The notes beneath the pieces are model-generated. The model searched no databases. It was not told the origin of the DNA and was given only the letters and a program-made list of their open reading frames with translations. 15,917 bases of DNA from Fibrobacter sp. UBA1313. GTDB lineage: Bacteria; Fibrobacterota; Fibrobacteria; Fibrobacterales; Fibrobacteraceae. Positions 6,865 through 13,164 of the stretch are shown here, one piece after another; within the stretch, counting starts at the first letter, position 1, and the number at the start of each line of letters is the position of its first letter. The stretch lies in contig DBTP01000055.1 in assembly GCA_002307115.1 (NCBI GenBank), positions 1 through 15,917 on the forward strand, written 5' to 3'. The translations under genes and the position numbers were made by a program.

Positions 6865-8403
6865 ATGTCTACACAAAGTTCCAAGCGCGGCATTTTGATT
6901 AGTATGACACCTTATGAGAAACGAATAGCCATCATGGAAGATGGTGAACTCGTGGAACTTGTTGTGGAGGGCGTGACATCTAATCGCGTTCTTGGCAATA
7001 TTTATAAGGGTGTTGTCCAAAAAGTGCTTCCTGCGCTGAAAGCTGCTTTTATTGATATCGGTCTGGAAAAGGCCGGTTTTTTACACCAAGATGATGCTGT
7101 GGATCGTAATTTGTCCCTTCGCCGTGAATTTGGAGATGGAGATGATGACGATTCTGCTGACGAAGCTGTTTCAATTGACGAGTTGTTGAAAGAAGGGCAA
7201 GAAATCATGGTGCAGGTCATCAAGGAACCCATCAGTACGAAGGGTGCCCGTTTGACCACTCATCTTAGTTTTGCGGGTCGTTTCCTCGTTTGTATGCCAG
7301 GCACCAATTTTGTTGGCGTTTCCAAACGCGAACGCGATCCACATAAACGTCGTGAATTCAAGAAAGTCGTTCGCCACTTAAAAGGTCGCGATGTCGGTTA
7401 TATCGTCCGGACTAACGGTCTTGGTGAATCCGAACTTGAAATTTCCAAACAGATGCGCGATCTCGAAAGTAAGTGGGAGTTGACGAAGCTGAATTTTGAA
7501 AATCAAGCGGCGGAAACTTGCATTTATGAAGAATCTGATTCTGTGGATCAGACGATTCGTGAATATTTCAGTGACAACACCGACTACGTTTATGTCGACA
7601 GTCGTGAAGAATATTTTGCCATTCGCGAAGAACTTCAGAAACTCTCGTCCGACAAGTTGGACAAAGTAAAGCTGTGGAGCTCTGCGGAAAGTTTGTTCGA
7701 GTACTTCAAAATCGAAGATGATTACGCACGATCCTTGCAACGTCAGGTTCCGCTTTCACGGGGTGGAAATTTGGTGATTGACCAAACCGAAGCGTTGGTG
7801 GCGATTGATATCAATACCGGACCGAAGGTGCACGGCAAAGATCAAGCAAAGATTATTCTCGAAACGAATATTGATGCTTGCTATGAAATTGCGAAGCAAC
7901 TGCGTCTGCGCGATGTGGGTGGCTTGATTGTCATCGACTTTATTGATATGGATACCGATGCAGATCGTGACATTGTGTACCAAGAATTCCGCAAGGCAAT
8001 TCGCCGCGATAAGGCTCCGATTAGCCCCACTCCTATTTCTCAGTTTGGTTTGATGGAAGTGACTCGCAAGCGTGTACGTGCGAATCTCATGACAGAGAAG
8101 ACCGAGAAATGCCCGGTATGTGAAGGTTGCGGGCACATCCTCACTTTGGAAACAACGTTATCCCTGATCGACCGCTGGCTTGCTCGCGCTCGCACCAAGG
8201 GTCGTTTGCACCGCGTGCAGATGGTCGTAAGTCCTCCGATGGTGGATGTTCTTTGCCGCGATATGGGTCGTATGTTCAATTATCTTGAGTACAAACATGA
8301 TATTCAGATTGAACTTGTGGAAGATGAACATTCTTACATTAATCAGTTCTCGATGTATGATTTGAAAGGTGAAGAAATCACGGATACATTCAACTTTAGC
8401 TGA
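6865..8403 (+). CDS. rng: Ribonuclease G (RNase E/G family)
   Basis: The 512-residue protein matches RNase G, the endoribonuclease that processes the 16S rRNA 5' end and takes part in mRNA decay. The N-terminal part carries an S1-like RNA-binding domain (about 38-130). This is interrupted by an acidic insert at about 91-110 (DGDDDD followed by SADEA). The catalytic aspartates are Asp315 (VAIDINTG) and Asp358 (IVIDFIDM), and the zinc-link cysteines are Cys416 and Cys419 (CPVCEG). RNase E's long C-terminal scaffold is absent, which supports the RNase G assignment. AGGAG lies 5 nt before the ATG. A good terminator follows, so the gene ends its transcription unit. Confidence 0.93.
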   Translation: MSTQSSKRGILISMTPYEKRIAIMEDGELVELVVEGVTSNRVLGNIYKGVVQKVLPALKAAFIDIGLEKAGFLHQDDAVDRNLSLRREFGDGDDDDSADEAVSIDELLKEGQEIMVQVIKEPISTKGARLTTHLSFAGRFLVCMPGTNFVGVSKRERDPHKRREFKKVVRHLKGRDVGYIVRTNGLGESELEISKQMRDLESKWELTKLNFENQAAETCIYEESDSVDQTIREYFSDNTDYVYVDSREEYFAIREELQKLSSDKLDKVKLWSSAESLFEYFKIEDDYARSLQRQVPLSRGGNLVIDQTEALVAIDINTGPKVHGKDQAKIILETNIDACYEIAKQLRLRDVGGLIVIDFIDMDTDADRDIVYQEFRKAIRRDKAPISPTPISQFGLMEVTRKRVRANLMTEKTEKCPVCEGCGHILTLETTLSLIDRWLARARTKGRLHRVQMVVSPPMVDVLCRDMGRMFNYLEYKHDIQIELVEDEHSYINQFSMYDLKGEEITDTFNFS

Positions 8404-8423
8404 TTTTAGACAATATTATAAAA

Positions 8424-8455
8424 GGCCCTGCATTCACTTGCGGGGTCTTTTTTTT
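8424..8455 (+). terminator. Intrinsic terminator after rng
   Basis: GGCCCTGC (8424-8431) pairs with GCGGGGTC (8440-8447) over 8 bp, including two G-U pairs. The loop is 8 nt, and a run of eight T follows. It lies 20 bp after the rng stop. Confidence 0.85.
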
Positions 8456-8593
8456 GTAAAAAGCATAAGTGCTAGATTGCAAAAAAGATCGCCTATAAAC
8501 AAAAAAACTTCAAAGAAGGCTTTCGTATGAGATTACTAGTATCATCTATGATTCTGCGACATATTAAATGTTTTTTTCCCTTATAGATAAAGA

Positions 8594-8643
8594 GACAATT
8601 CGCTATTGTCGCTTGCATAGTCAACGAACATATTGATAATATG
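8594..8643 (-). other. Two small perfect hairpins downstream of the PorV-like gene
   Basis: GACAAT/ATTGTC (8594-8610, 5-nt loop) and CATATT/AATATG (8629-8643, 3-nt loop) are perfect 6-bp stems. They lie 12-61 bp past the stop of the leftward PorV-like gene. On the minus strand the first is followed by TCTTTATCTAT, not a clean T-run, so they may be a weak terminator or an RNA-stabilising 3' structure. The rest of 8456-8593 is A/T-rich and shows no gene. Confidence 0.3.
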
Positions 8644-8654
8644 CTAAAAGAAAC

Positions 8655-9578
8655 TTAGAAGTGAATGCCTAAGTTGAGATGGTGGTTGCCTTCGACGGCG
8701 GGGCGTGAAGAATAGGCGTAATCCAATTGAATGGACCCGAAAAGAATCCCAATACCCCCTGAGACGCCACTATCGGTTTCACCCCGTAAAGAGTACCCAG
8801 CGCGTAACGCGAGCGTATTTCGATACAAAAGTTCTGAACCAAAACGATATTCTGGATCATAGTCCGCACGTCGATATATATCGGCATGTAAGCCGAGATC
8901 AAAAATTTCAGTACAAGGTATTTTGCCAGAGAGGCCCGCTTGCAAACCTAGCGGCGCCGACTCTTTCGCCGATTCATAAGCAGAGACCCAACCCAAATTG
9001 GTAATGATGGCACCAAAGGAAATGTGCTGGTTGACTTTGAAAGAGGAGCCCGCATCCATAACAAATGCAAAAGCCGTTTCATTTTCAATCGTTTGAGAAG
9101 CAAAGCGAGCCGTAAAGGCCCAATTGAAAACAGAAGGAATACTACCGACACCCAACTGTGCTGCCCAAGCCATGGCACCATAATCATCGGTGACAAAGCC
9201 TTCGTCGTCACGGCCTTCCAAATCTGAATAGCCTAAATATTCAAGGCCAGCAGAGATATTGAAAAATTTAAAAGGTTGACCAAAGTAAATTGAGGTAAGT
9301 TGAGCATCAATCACGTCTGAAAAAATGACATGGTTGACACCGAGAGTAGGCTCGTTAGAAGCTGTGGTAGCAAGCGGATTTCGAGAAACTTCGGAAAAGC
9401 TTTCGGGAGAGGCGATGCCTGCGCCCGCAAGAGCGGCACTCCGTGGGGAGACCGGCATAGAAAGAAACTTCATCGTCGTTCCACCTTCGTCAACGCCCCA
9501 ATAATTTCCACCTGCAAAAGCCGTGATTGCACTACAGGCGATAAAGGAAAGGACTAAAAAGGAGGATTTACAATGCAT
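8655..9578 (-). CDS. PorV/PorQ-family outer-membrane beta-barrel protein
   Basis: From the Met at 9578 the protein has 307 residues and starts with a clear signal peptide (MHCKSSFLVLSFIACSAI, cleavage near AFA-GG). The mature N-terminus has the PorV/PorQ family pattern: GGTTMKFL, then PRSAALAGAG, then SRNPLA in place of the usual W-N-P-A. The rest alternates polar and hydrophobic residues as in beta-strands, ending in HLNLGIHF with a terminal aromatic. PorV carries type IX secretion cargo to the attachment complex, and PorQ-like relatives have related roles. A longer frame from 9671 would run into the upstream gene and bury the signal peptide, so I reject it, although no ribosome-binding site precedes 9578. 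It lies 40 bp after the mutase gene and is probably co-transcribed with it. Confidence 0.75.
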   Translation of the reverse strand: MHCKSSFLVLSFIACSAITAFAGGNYWGVDEGGTTMKFLSMPVSPRSAALAGAGIASPESFSEVSRNPLATTASNEPTLGVNHVIFSDVIDAQLTSIYFGQPFKFFNISAGLEYLGYSDLEGRDDEGFVTDDYGAMAWAAQLGVGSIPSVFNWAFTARFASQTIENETAFAFVMDAGSSFKVNQHISFGAIITNLGWVSAYESAKESAPLGLQAGLSGKIPCTEIFDLGLHADIYRRADYDPEYRFGSELLYRNTLALRAGYSLRGETDSGVSGGIGILFGSIQLDYAYSSRPAVEGNHHLNLGIHF

Positions 9579-9618
9579 GGTTAAAAAGATACAAAAACGA
9601 TGGAGGAACAGTTCTTTT

Positions 9619-11073
9619 CTATTTCCAAGATTCCATGAGGGTGAGCGTCGCTTTTTTAAGTGCTTCTGCACGTTCAGAGCTATCAGCCTCTACGTAGCAA
9701 CGAAGTTCAGGGGCATTGCCACTAGGGCGCAAGTGAATGATTTCATCGGAATCAAATATCATGCGGAATCCATCGGTATTGTTTGTGCTCACGAGTTTCC
9801 CCGCGATAGACGCAAATAATTTTTCAGCATTACCATTTTGTTGAATCCACTCGACTTTCGCCTTGCTCTTTTCAGTGGGGAAATTTTTGATACGGTCGCT
9901 TGCGGTAAATCGTTTGGGCAAGCGGCGGAGCAAATCGGCAACGTTGCGGCGGAGTTCGCGCGCTTCAGCGAGTACAGCGATCATGGGGAGCAGAGCATCG
10001 CGGGTAGGGAGCGCTTTGAGTACTTTGCCATTGAGTTCAATATCAGTCTCCAAAAGGAATCCGCCATTGGCCTCATAGCCTGCGACACTTTTGCCTTTTT
10101 CACAAAGACTTTCCATCGCTTCGATAACGAAGGGGCTACCAATGCGGGTACGGCACGTTTTGTTAAAACTTTCACATTTTTCAAGGGCCGTATTGCAGCT
10201 CACGGGGGTCGCAACGCGGGAAATTTTGAGCGCTTGGGCCGCCAAAATTCCAAGCACATCGCCGCGGAACCATTCGCCTTCATCGTCAGCAAGGAGGGGG
10301 CGATCAGAATCACCATCGGTACTCAAAATCGCGTCATAGCCTTGAGCGGCCCATTCACGGGCGAGTTGACTATCTTCGGGGCGAATCGCTTCGGTATCGA
10401 CGGGGATAAACTTTTCGGAACGGCCCAGGGGTTTTACGTAGGCTCCCAAAGATTCTAGCACATGCACAAGCATATCGCGACCCACAGCAGAGTGTTGATA
10501 CACACCCAACGTAAATCCGGAAAGCGCTTGAGAACCAAAGAAATCAATGTAGCGGTTCTCATAGTCGTTCGCGGCGGAAGTCTCTTCAGCGGGAATTTGA
10601 ACTGGTGTTTTCAACAGGCCTTGTGCGTTAAAAAGGCTTTCGTCAACAGCCACATTTTGTGAACGGATACCAGTTTCATCCTTTTTGGAAATTTCTCCTT
10701 GAGGGTGATTAAACTTGATTCCGTTCCGATCATCGGGGATGTGACTCCCGGTCACCATAATGGTGGGGAGTTTGTGAGTGATACCATAAAGAGCAATCGC
10801 TGGGCTAGGAATACGACCGCAGTAAGTGACCTTCCAATGAGCATCGGTCGCTGCTGCAACGAGAGAGGCTAAAATACGGCCTGTGCTTGGGCGCAGATCA
10901 CCAGCAATGGCAATGCAGTGTTCACTCGGGTAAGTGGCTTCGCAATGTTGTATAAAAGCGCGCGTGTAGATATAGCATACGCGGTCAGTCATCGCCGTTA
11001 CGAGTCCGCGCGCTCCACTCGTACCAAAACTTACGCCACTCTCTTGCATCAAGGTATTTACAGAAATTTCCAT
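9619..11073 (-). CDS. Phosphoglucomutase/phosphomannomutase (alpha-D-phosphohexomutase)
   Basis: The 484-residue protein shows all four active-site loops of the alpha-D-phosphohexomutases, which interconvert hexose 1- and 6-phosphates. These are the phosphoserine loop TGSHIP (Ser110), the metal loop DGDSDR (253-258), the sugar-recognition loop EANGG (334-338), and the phosphate-binding loop RPSGNAPEL (449-457). FGTSGARG near the N-terminus is also typical. The TGSHIP variant together with EANGG leaves glucose versus mannose specificity open. The product would feed nucleotide-sugar synthesis for envelope polysaccharides. It diverges from rsmA with only 31 bp between start codons and probably forms an operon with the PorV-like gene. 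Confidence 0.88.
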   Translation of the reverse strand: MEISVNTLMQESGVSFGTSGARGLVTAMTDRVCYIYTRAFIQHCEATYPSEHCIAIAGDLRPSTGRILASLVAAATDAHWKVTYCGRIPSPAIALYGITHKLPTIMVTGSHIPDDRNGIKFNHPQGEISKKDETGIRSQNVAVDESLFNAQGLLKTPVQIPAEETSAANDYENRYIDFFGSQALSGFTLGVYQHSAVGRDMLVHVLESLGAYVKPLGRSEKFIPVDTEAIRPEDSQLAREWAAQGYDAILSTDGDSDRPLLADDEGEWFRGDVLGILAAQALKISRVATPVSCNTALEKCESFNKTCRTRIGSPFVIEAMESLCEKGKSVAGYEANGGFLLETDIELNGKVLKALPTRDALLPMIAVLAEARELRRNVADLLRRLPKRFTASDRIKNFPTEKSKAKVEWIQQNGNAEKLFASIAGKLVSTNNTDGFRMIFDSDEIIHLRPSGNAPELRCYVEADSSERAEALKKATLTLMESWK

Positions 11074-11082
11074 GGGATAAAT

Positions 11083-11094
11083 ATAGAATTCTAT
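11083..11094. promoter_or_regulatory. Perfect 12-bp palindrome in the divergent mutase/rsmA gap
   Basis: ATAGAATTCTAT is a perfect palindrome occupying the middle of the 31-bp space between two divergent start codons. It could be an operator serving both genes or part of overlapping -10 elements. A/T-rich palindromes of this length also occur by chance, so function is only suggested by position. Confidence 0.2.
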
Positions 11095-11104
11095 CTTTGC
11101 CGCA

Positions 11105-11884
11105 ATGGATAGAACTCGCCGCCGAAGATTCGGTCAAAATTTTTTAGATGACTCCACTGCGCAAATGATTGCCGGGGATTTGCCTTTGTTGGTGGGCGAA
11201 GCTATTTTAGAAATTGGGCCTGGTCATGGAGCGATGACAACGCATCTGCTTACTTATGGCAATCCACTCACCGCAGTGGAAATCGATCTTGAGTGTGTGG
11301 AACTTTTGCAGAAAAAATTTGCGCACGTTCCCAACTTCTCTATTGTGAATGAAGATATCCTCAAGTTTGATATGGATAGTTGGATTGGGGAGCATGGAAA
11401 ACCGTGGCTCACAGGAAATCTTCCCTACAACATTTCTACGGCAATTATTGCGAATCTGATGCCTTTGCTGCATAAGACATGCGGCTTTATGGGCATGGTG
11501 CAGTGGGAGGTCGCAAAACGTCTTTGTGCAGTGCCGCATACGAGTGATTATGGGAGCCTTTCGGTTTGGGTGAGTGCGCATGCGGAAAGTCGTATTTTGC
11601 GAAAAATCGGGCCAGAACATTTTACGCCCAAGCCCAACGTGGATAGTGCAACGATTCTTTTGACTCCCTTGGATAAACCTCTCGAAGCAGCACCAGAGTT
11701 TTTTGAATTTGTACAAACTTGCTTTTCCCAAAAGCGAAAACGCATCACTAACTGTTTGGCGGGAACCTTTGAAAAAAGTGCGGTTTTTGCCGCACTGGCA
11801 TCGCTGGAATTTTCCGAAAATACCCGTGCTGAAGAACTTTCTCCGCAGCAGTTCCTTAACTTGTACAACGCGCTCAATAAATAA
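11105..11884 (+). CDS. rsmA: 16S rRNA (adenine1518/1519-N6)-dimethyltransferase
   Basis: The 259-residue protein is a full-length RsmA/KsgA, which dimethylates two adjacent adenines near the 3' end of 16S rRNA during 30S maturation. The family N-terminus RRRFGQNFLDD, the SAM-binding motif EIGPGHGAMT (36-45), the acidic VEIDLE segment, and the catalytic motif GNLPYNIS (104-111) are all visible. The C-terminal helical domain (FFEFVQTCFSQKRKRITN) is also typical. No ribosome-binding site precedes the ATG, but the start matches the family. No terminator was seen after it. The accessory part of the window begins directly downstream. Confidence 0.93.
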   Translation: MDRTRRRRFGQNFLDDSTAQMIAGDLPLLVGEAILEIGPGHGAMTTHLLTYGNPLTAVEIDLECVELLQKKFAHVPNFSIVNEDILKFDMDSWIGEHGKPWLTGNLPYNISTAIIANLMPLLHKTCGFMGMVQWEVAKRLCAVPHTSDYGSLSVWVSAHAESRILRKIGPEHFTPKPNVDSATILLTPLDKPLEAAPEFFEFVQTCFSQKRKRITNCLAGTFEKSAVFAALASLEFSENTRAEELSPQQFLNLYNALNK

Positions 11885-11931
11885 AGGGCTTGGCAAAATT
11901 TAGCTTGACGTTCAAAAAGAATACAATTCAA

Positions 11932-12116
11932 TTAGTCTACGGAGACAGTGCTTCTCGCTCGAATGAGCATAAGAGCCTGCTCACCGACAAGCAGATGAAA
12001 CGCCACAGGGCAAAGTCATCACGTGCGTCCGTGTCGAGCATGTGTTCGGGAGAATGAAGCCGTTGAAGTCTGACACTGTCAGATACATTGGATAGGCAAG
12101 AGCTTTCAATTCATGA
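11932..12116 (+). pseudogene. Decayed IS5-family transposase fragment
   Basis: Translation gives LVYGDSASRSNEHKSLLTDKQ from 11932 in one frame, then VRVEHVFGRMK followed by RYIG-stop-ARA in another frame (VEHV begins at 12033). IS5-type DDE transposases carry V-Y-A-D-x-A-Y-R-S, then R-V-E-H-V-F-G-x-M and R-x-I-G-x-A-R-A in this order near the C-terminus, so the order and spacing match. One frameshift, stops at 12093 and 12114, and loss of the N-terminal two thirds show that it is dead. I found no matching terminal inverted repeat beside it. It marks an old insertion at the border between housekeeping and accessory DNA. Confidence 0.75.
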
Positions 12117-12180
12117 TATCTGAACACGACAGACTTTTCATGGATGGTTTGCTGGTTTTGTAGTAGCTTATTAGTGACAT

Positions 12181-12222
12181 GTTAATATTAACGGGTTTAG
12201 TGTTCGTCTGATCAAGGACAAG
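12181..12222 (+). pseudogene. 3' relic of a second FISUMP gene
   Basis: Just before the intact FISUMP gene, a different frame encodes VNINGFSVRLIKDKE, which matches the end of the intact protein (SGFSVRCLKDSK). At DNA level 12193-12219 and 12798-12824 agree at 22 of 27 positions. A stop codon at 12175-12177 closes the frame upstream, so only the tail survives. It suggests a former neighbouring paralogue lost by deletion or recombination. Confidence 0.55.
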
Positions 12223-12230
12223 GAGCAAAA

Positions 12231-12833
12231 ATGTCAAGGAAAAATGTCTTTCGAATTATTCGTATTTCTGCTATTCTTCTTTTTATTGTGTGCGGCGTTT
12301 CCATGGCCGATCAAACATACAAGACAGTGAAAATAGGCACTCAGACATGGATGGCGGAGAATCTCAATTATAAAACCGATAATAGCTGGTGCTATGAAAA
12401 CAGTGACACCAACTGCCAGAAATACGGACGACTGTACACTCGGAAAAGCGCAATGACTGCGTGTCCTGAAGGTTGGCACCTGCCTGATAATGGTGAATGG
12501 CGGACACTCTACAACTATGTGGATGCCAATAATGGCGATGAAGGTGTTGGAACGAGTTTGAAAAGCAGTAGTGGGTGGAAGGCCGAATCCGGCGTAGCAA
12601 CAGGCACTGACCGTTTTGCTTTTTCGGCGCTTCCGGCAGGTGCCCGCTACGTCGGCGGTTTCGACGCCGCCGGCAACTACGCGTACTTCTGGAGTGCTAC
12701 GGAGCTCGATAATGGCCTCGCCTACTACTGGCTCTTGAGCTACGACTTCGTAGACTTCAGCTACTACAGCTACTACAGCTATAACACTAAGTACTCCGGG
12801 TTCAGTGTTCGTTGTCTCAAGGACTCCAAGTAG
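12231..12833 (+). CDS. Secreted FISUMP-domain protein (Fibrobacter major paralogous domain)
   Basis: The 200-residue protein has a signal peptide (1-26, cleavage near SMA-DQ) and one complete FISUMP domain. Diagnostic segments in order are KTVKIGTQTWMAENLNY (31-47), a WCYEN segment with a nearby Cys pair, YGRLYT, ACPEGWHLP, WRTLY, FSALPAG, the FWSATE segment and the terminal FSVRCLKD. The domain is abundant in Fibrobacter and its biochemical role is not established; the protein is probably extracytoplasmic. The expected lipobox is missing (IVCG), so this is probably not a lipoprotein. AGGAG precedes the ATG. The last third is richer in C-ending codons than the first half and contains a tandem 9-bp repeat encoding SYY units (12771-12797), which may reflect recombination between paralogues. 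The stop codon lies inside the first of a series of hairpins. Confidence 0.88.
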   Translation: MSRKNVFRIIRISAILLFIVCGVSMADQTYKTVKIGTQTWMAENLNYKTDNSWCYENSDTNCQKYGRLYTRKSAMTACPEGWHLPDNGEWRTLYNYVDANNGDEGVGTSLKSSSGWKAESGVATGTDRFAFSALPAGARYVGGFDAAGNYAYFWSATELDNGLAYYWLLSYDFVDFSYYSYYSYNTKYSGFSVRCLKDSK

Positions 12834-12951
12834 GCACCAGCGAAGCTGGGAGCCTACGGACGGTAGCGCCCTTTGGGGCGCACCGGCCTTCTTTCTTTTT
12901 TGCGTCTGCTTGCTTTGAAGGCGGACGCCCGTGTCCCCGCCGTAAGGTGGG
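12831..12951. repeat. GC-rich tract of four consecutive hairpins, possible dispersed repeat
   Basis: Four strong stems follow each other. First, TAGGC-CCAGC/GCTGG-GCCTA (12831-12856). Second, CGG-GCGCCC/GGGCGC-CCG (12861-12885). Third, GCGTCTGC/GCGGACGC (12902-12928). Fourth, CCCGCC/GGTGGG (12936-12951). The tract is far more GC-rich than the A/T-rich surroundings. An open frame crossing it has no ribosome-binding site and is ignored. The arrangement suggests a REP-like or structured 3' element carried with the FISUMP gene, but copy number cannot be tested from one window. Confidence 0.5.
12861..12900 (+). terminator. Probable terminator of the FISUMP gene
   Basis: The second hairpin of the GC-rich tract has a perfect inner stem GCGCCC/GGGCGC with loop TTTG, extended by CGG/CCG. 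It is followed by a pyrimidine tract ending in six T (12895-12900). It lies 28 bp past the FISUMP stop. The T-run is interrupted and 9 nt from the stem, so efficiency is uncertain. Confidence 0.5.
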
Positions 12952-13003
12952 TCGTGGAATTTTCGTGCAATTGAAAAACAGAAACAAATTAAATTTTAAG
13001 CAC

Positions 13004-13028
13004 AAAAAAAATCCCCGAGAATCAGGGA
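13004..13028 (-). terminator. Intrinsic terminator on the minus strand, serving the GH5 gene
   Basis: On the minus strand TCCCTGA pairs with TCGGGGA (7 bp, one G-U, 3-nt loop) and is followed by eight T. It is the first good terminator downstream of the leftward GH5 gene, 137 bp past its stop, beyond the transposon-like end. Confidence 0.75.
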
Positions 13029-13039
13029 CTTCAATAAGG

Positions 13040-13109
13040 CTAGGATTTTTATTTGATTACAGGAAAGTTCAGTTTTGCCGCGATAAATCCAGCATTAGGT
13101 AAATCCTAG
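13040..13109. repeat. Inverted repeat between the terminator and the element end
   Basis: CTAGGATTT (13040-13048) and AAATCCTAG (13101-13109) are perfect 9-bp inverted copies separated by 52 bp. The right copy lies just inside the transposon-like end at 13114-13147. It may be interior palindrome of a degraded element or simply an RNA stem in the GH5 3' untranslated region. Confidence 0.4.
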
Positions 13110-13113
13110 GCTC

Positions 13114-13147
13114 CCCGCAAAGCAAGTTCTAGAGGTGGGCTCTTTAG
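13114..13147 (-). mobile_element. Orphan end of a MITE/IS element related to the one at 15099
   Basis: Read on the minus strand this segment begins CTAA and then GAGCCCACCTCTAGAACTT. Over 27 nt (13140 down to 13114) it matches the left end of the MITE-like element (15101-15127) at 23 positions, including the subterminal TTTGCG. The corresponding opposite end was not found between 12834 and 13100, so the element is truncated or diverged. It lies 17 bp beyond the stop codon of the GH5 gene. Confidence 0.6.
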
Positions 13148-13164
13148 GTTAACCATGCATAACT

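Noticed and set aside
8527..8586. A 19-codon frame in the gap after rng
   Set aside because: There is a possible GAAGG upstream, but it is too short and has no recognisable features.
9579..9671. A 31-residue N-terminal extension of the PorV-like protein
   Set aside because: It would overlap the end of the mutase gene and place a basic segment before an evident signal peptide. The Met at 9578 is the better start.
11207..11931. Long minus-strand frames opposite rsmA
   Set aside because: They are shadows of a well-identified gene; the translations show no family features.
12831..12951. The hairpin tract considered as a CRISPR array or tRNA cluster
   Set aside because: The four stems differ in sequence and spacing, with no repeated unit and no cloverleaf or anticodon arm.
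12812..13102. A 96-codon plus-strand frame after the FISUMP gene
   Set aside because: It begins inside the FISUMP coding region without a ribosome-binding site and runs through the four hairpins, a terminator and an A-run. The composition does not look like a protein.
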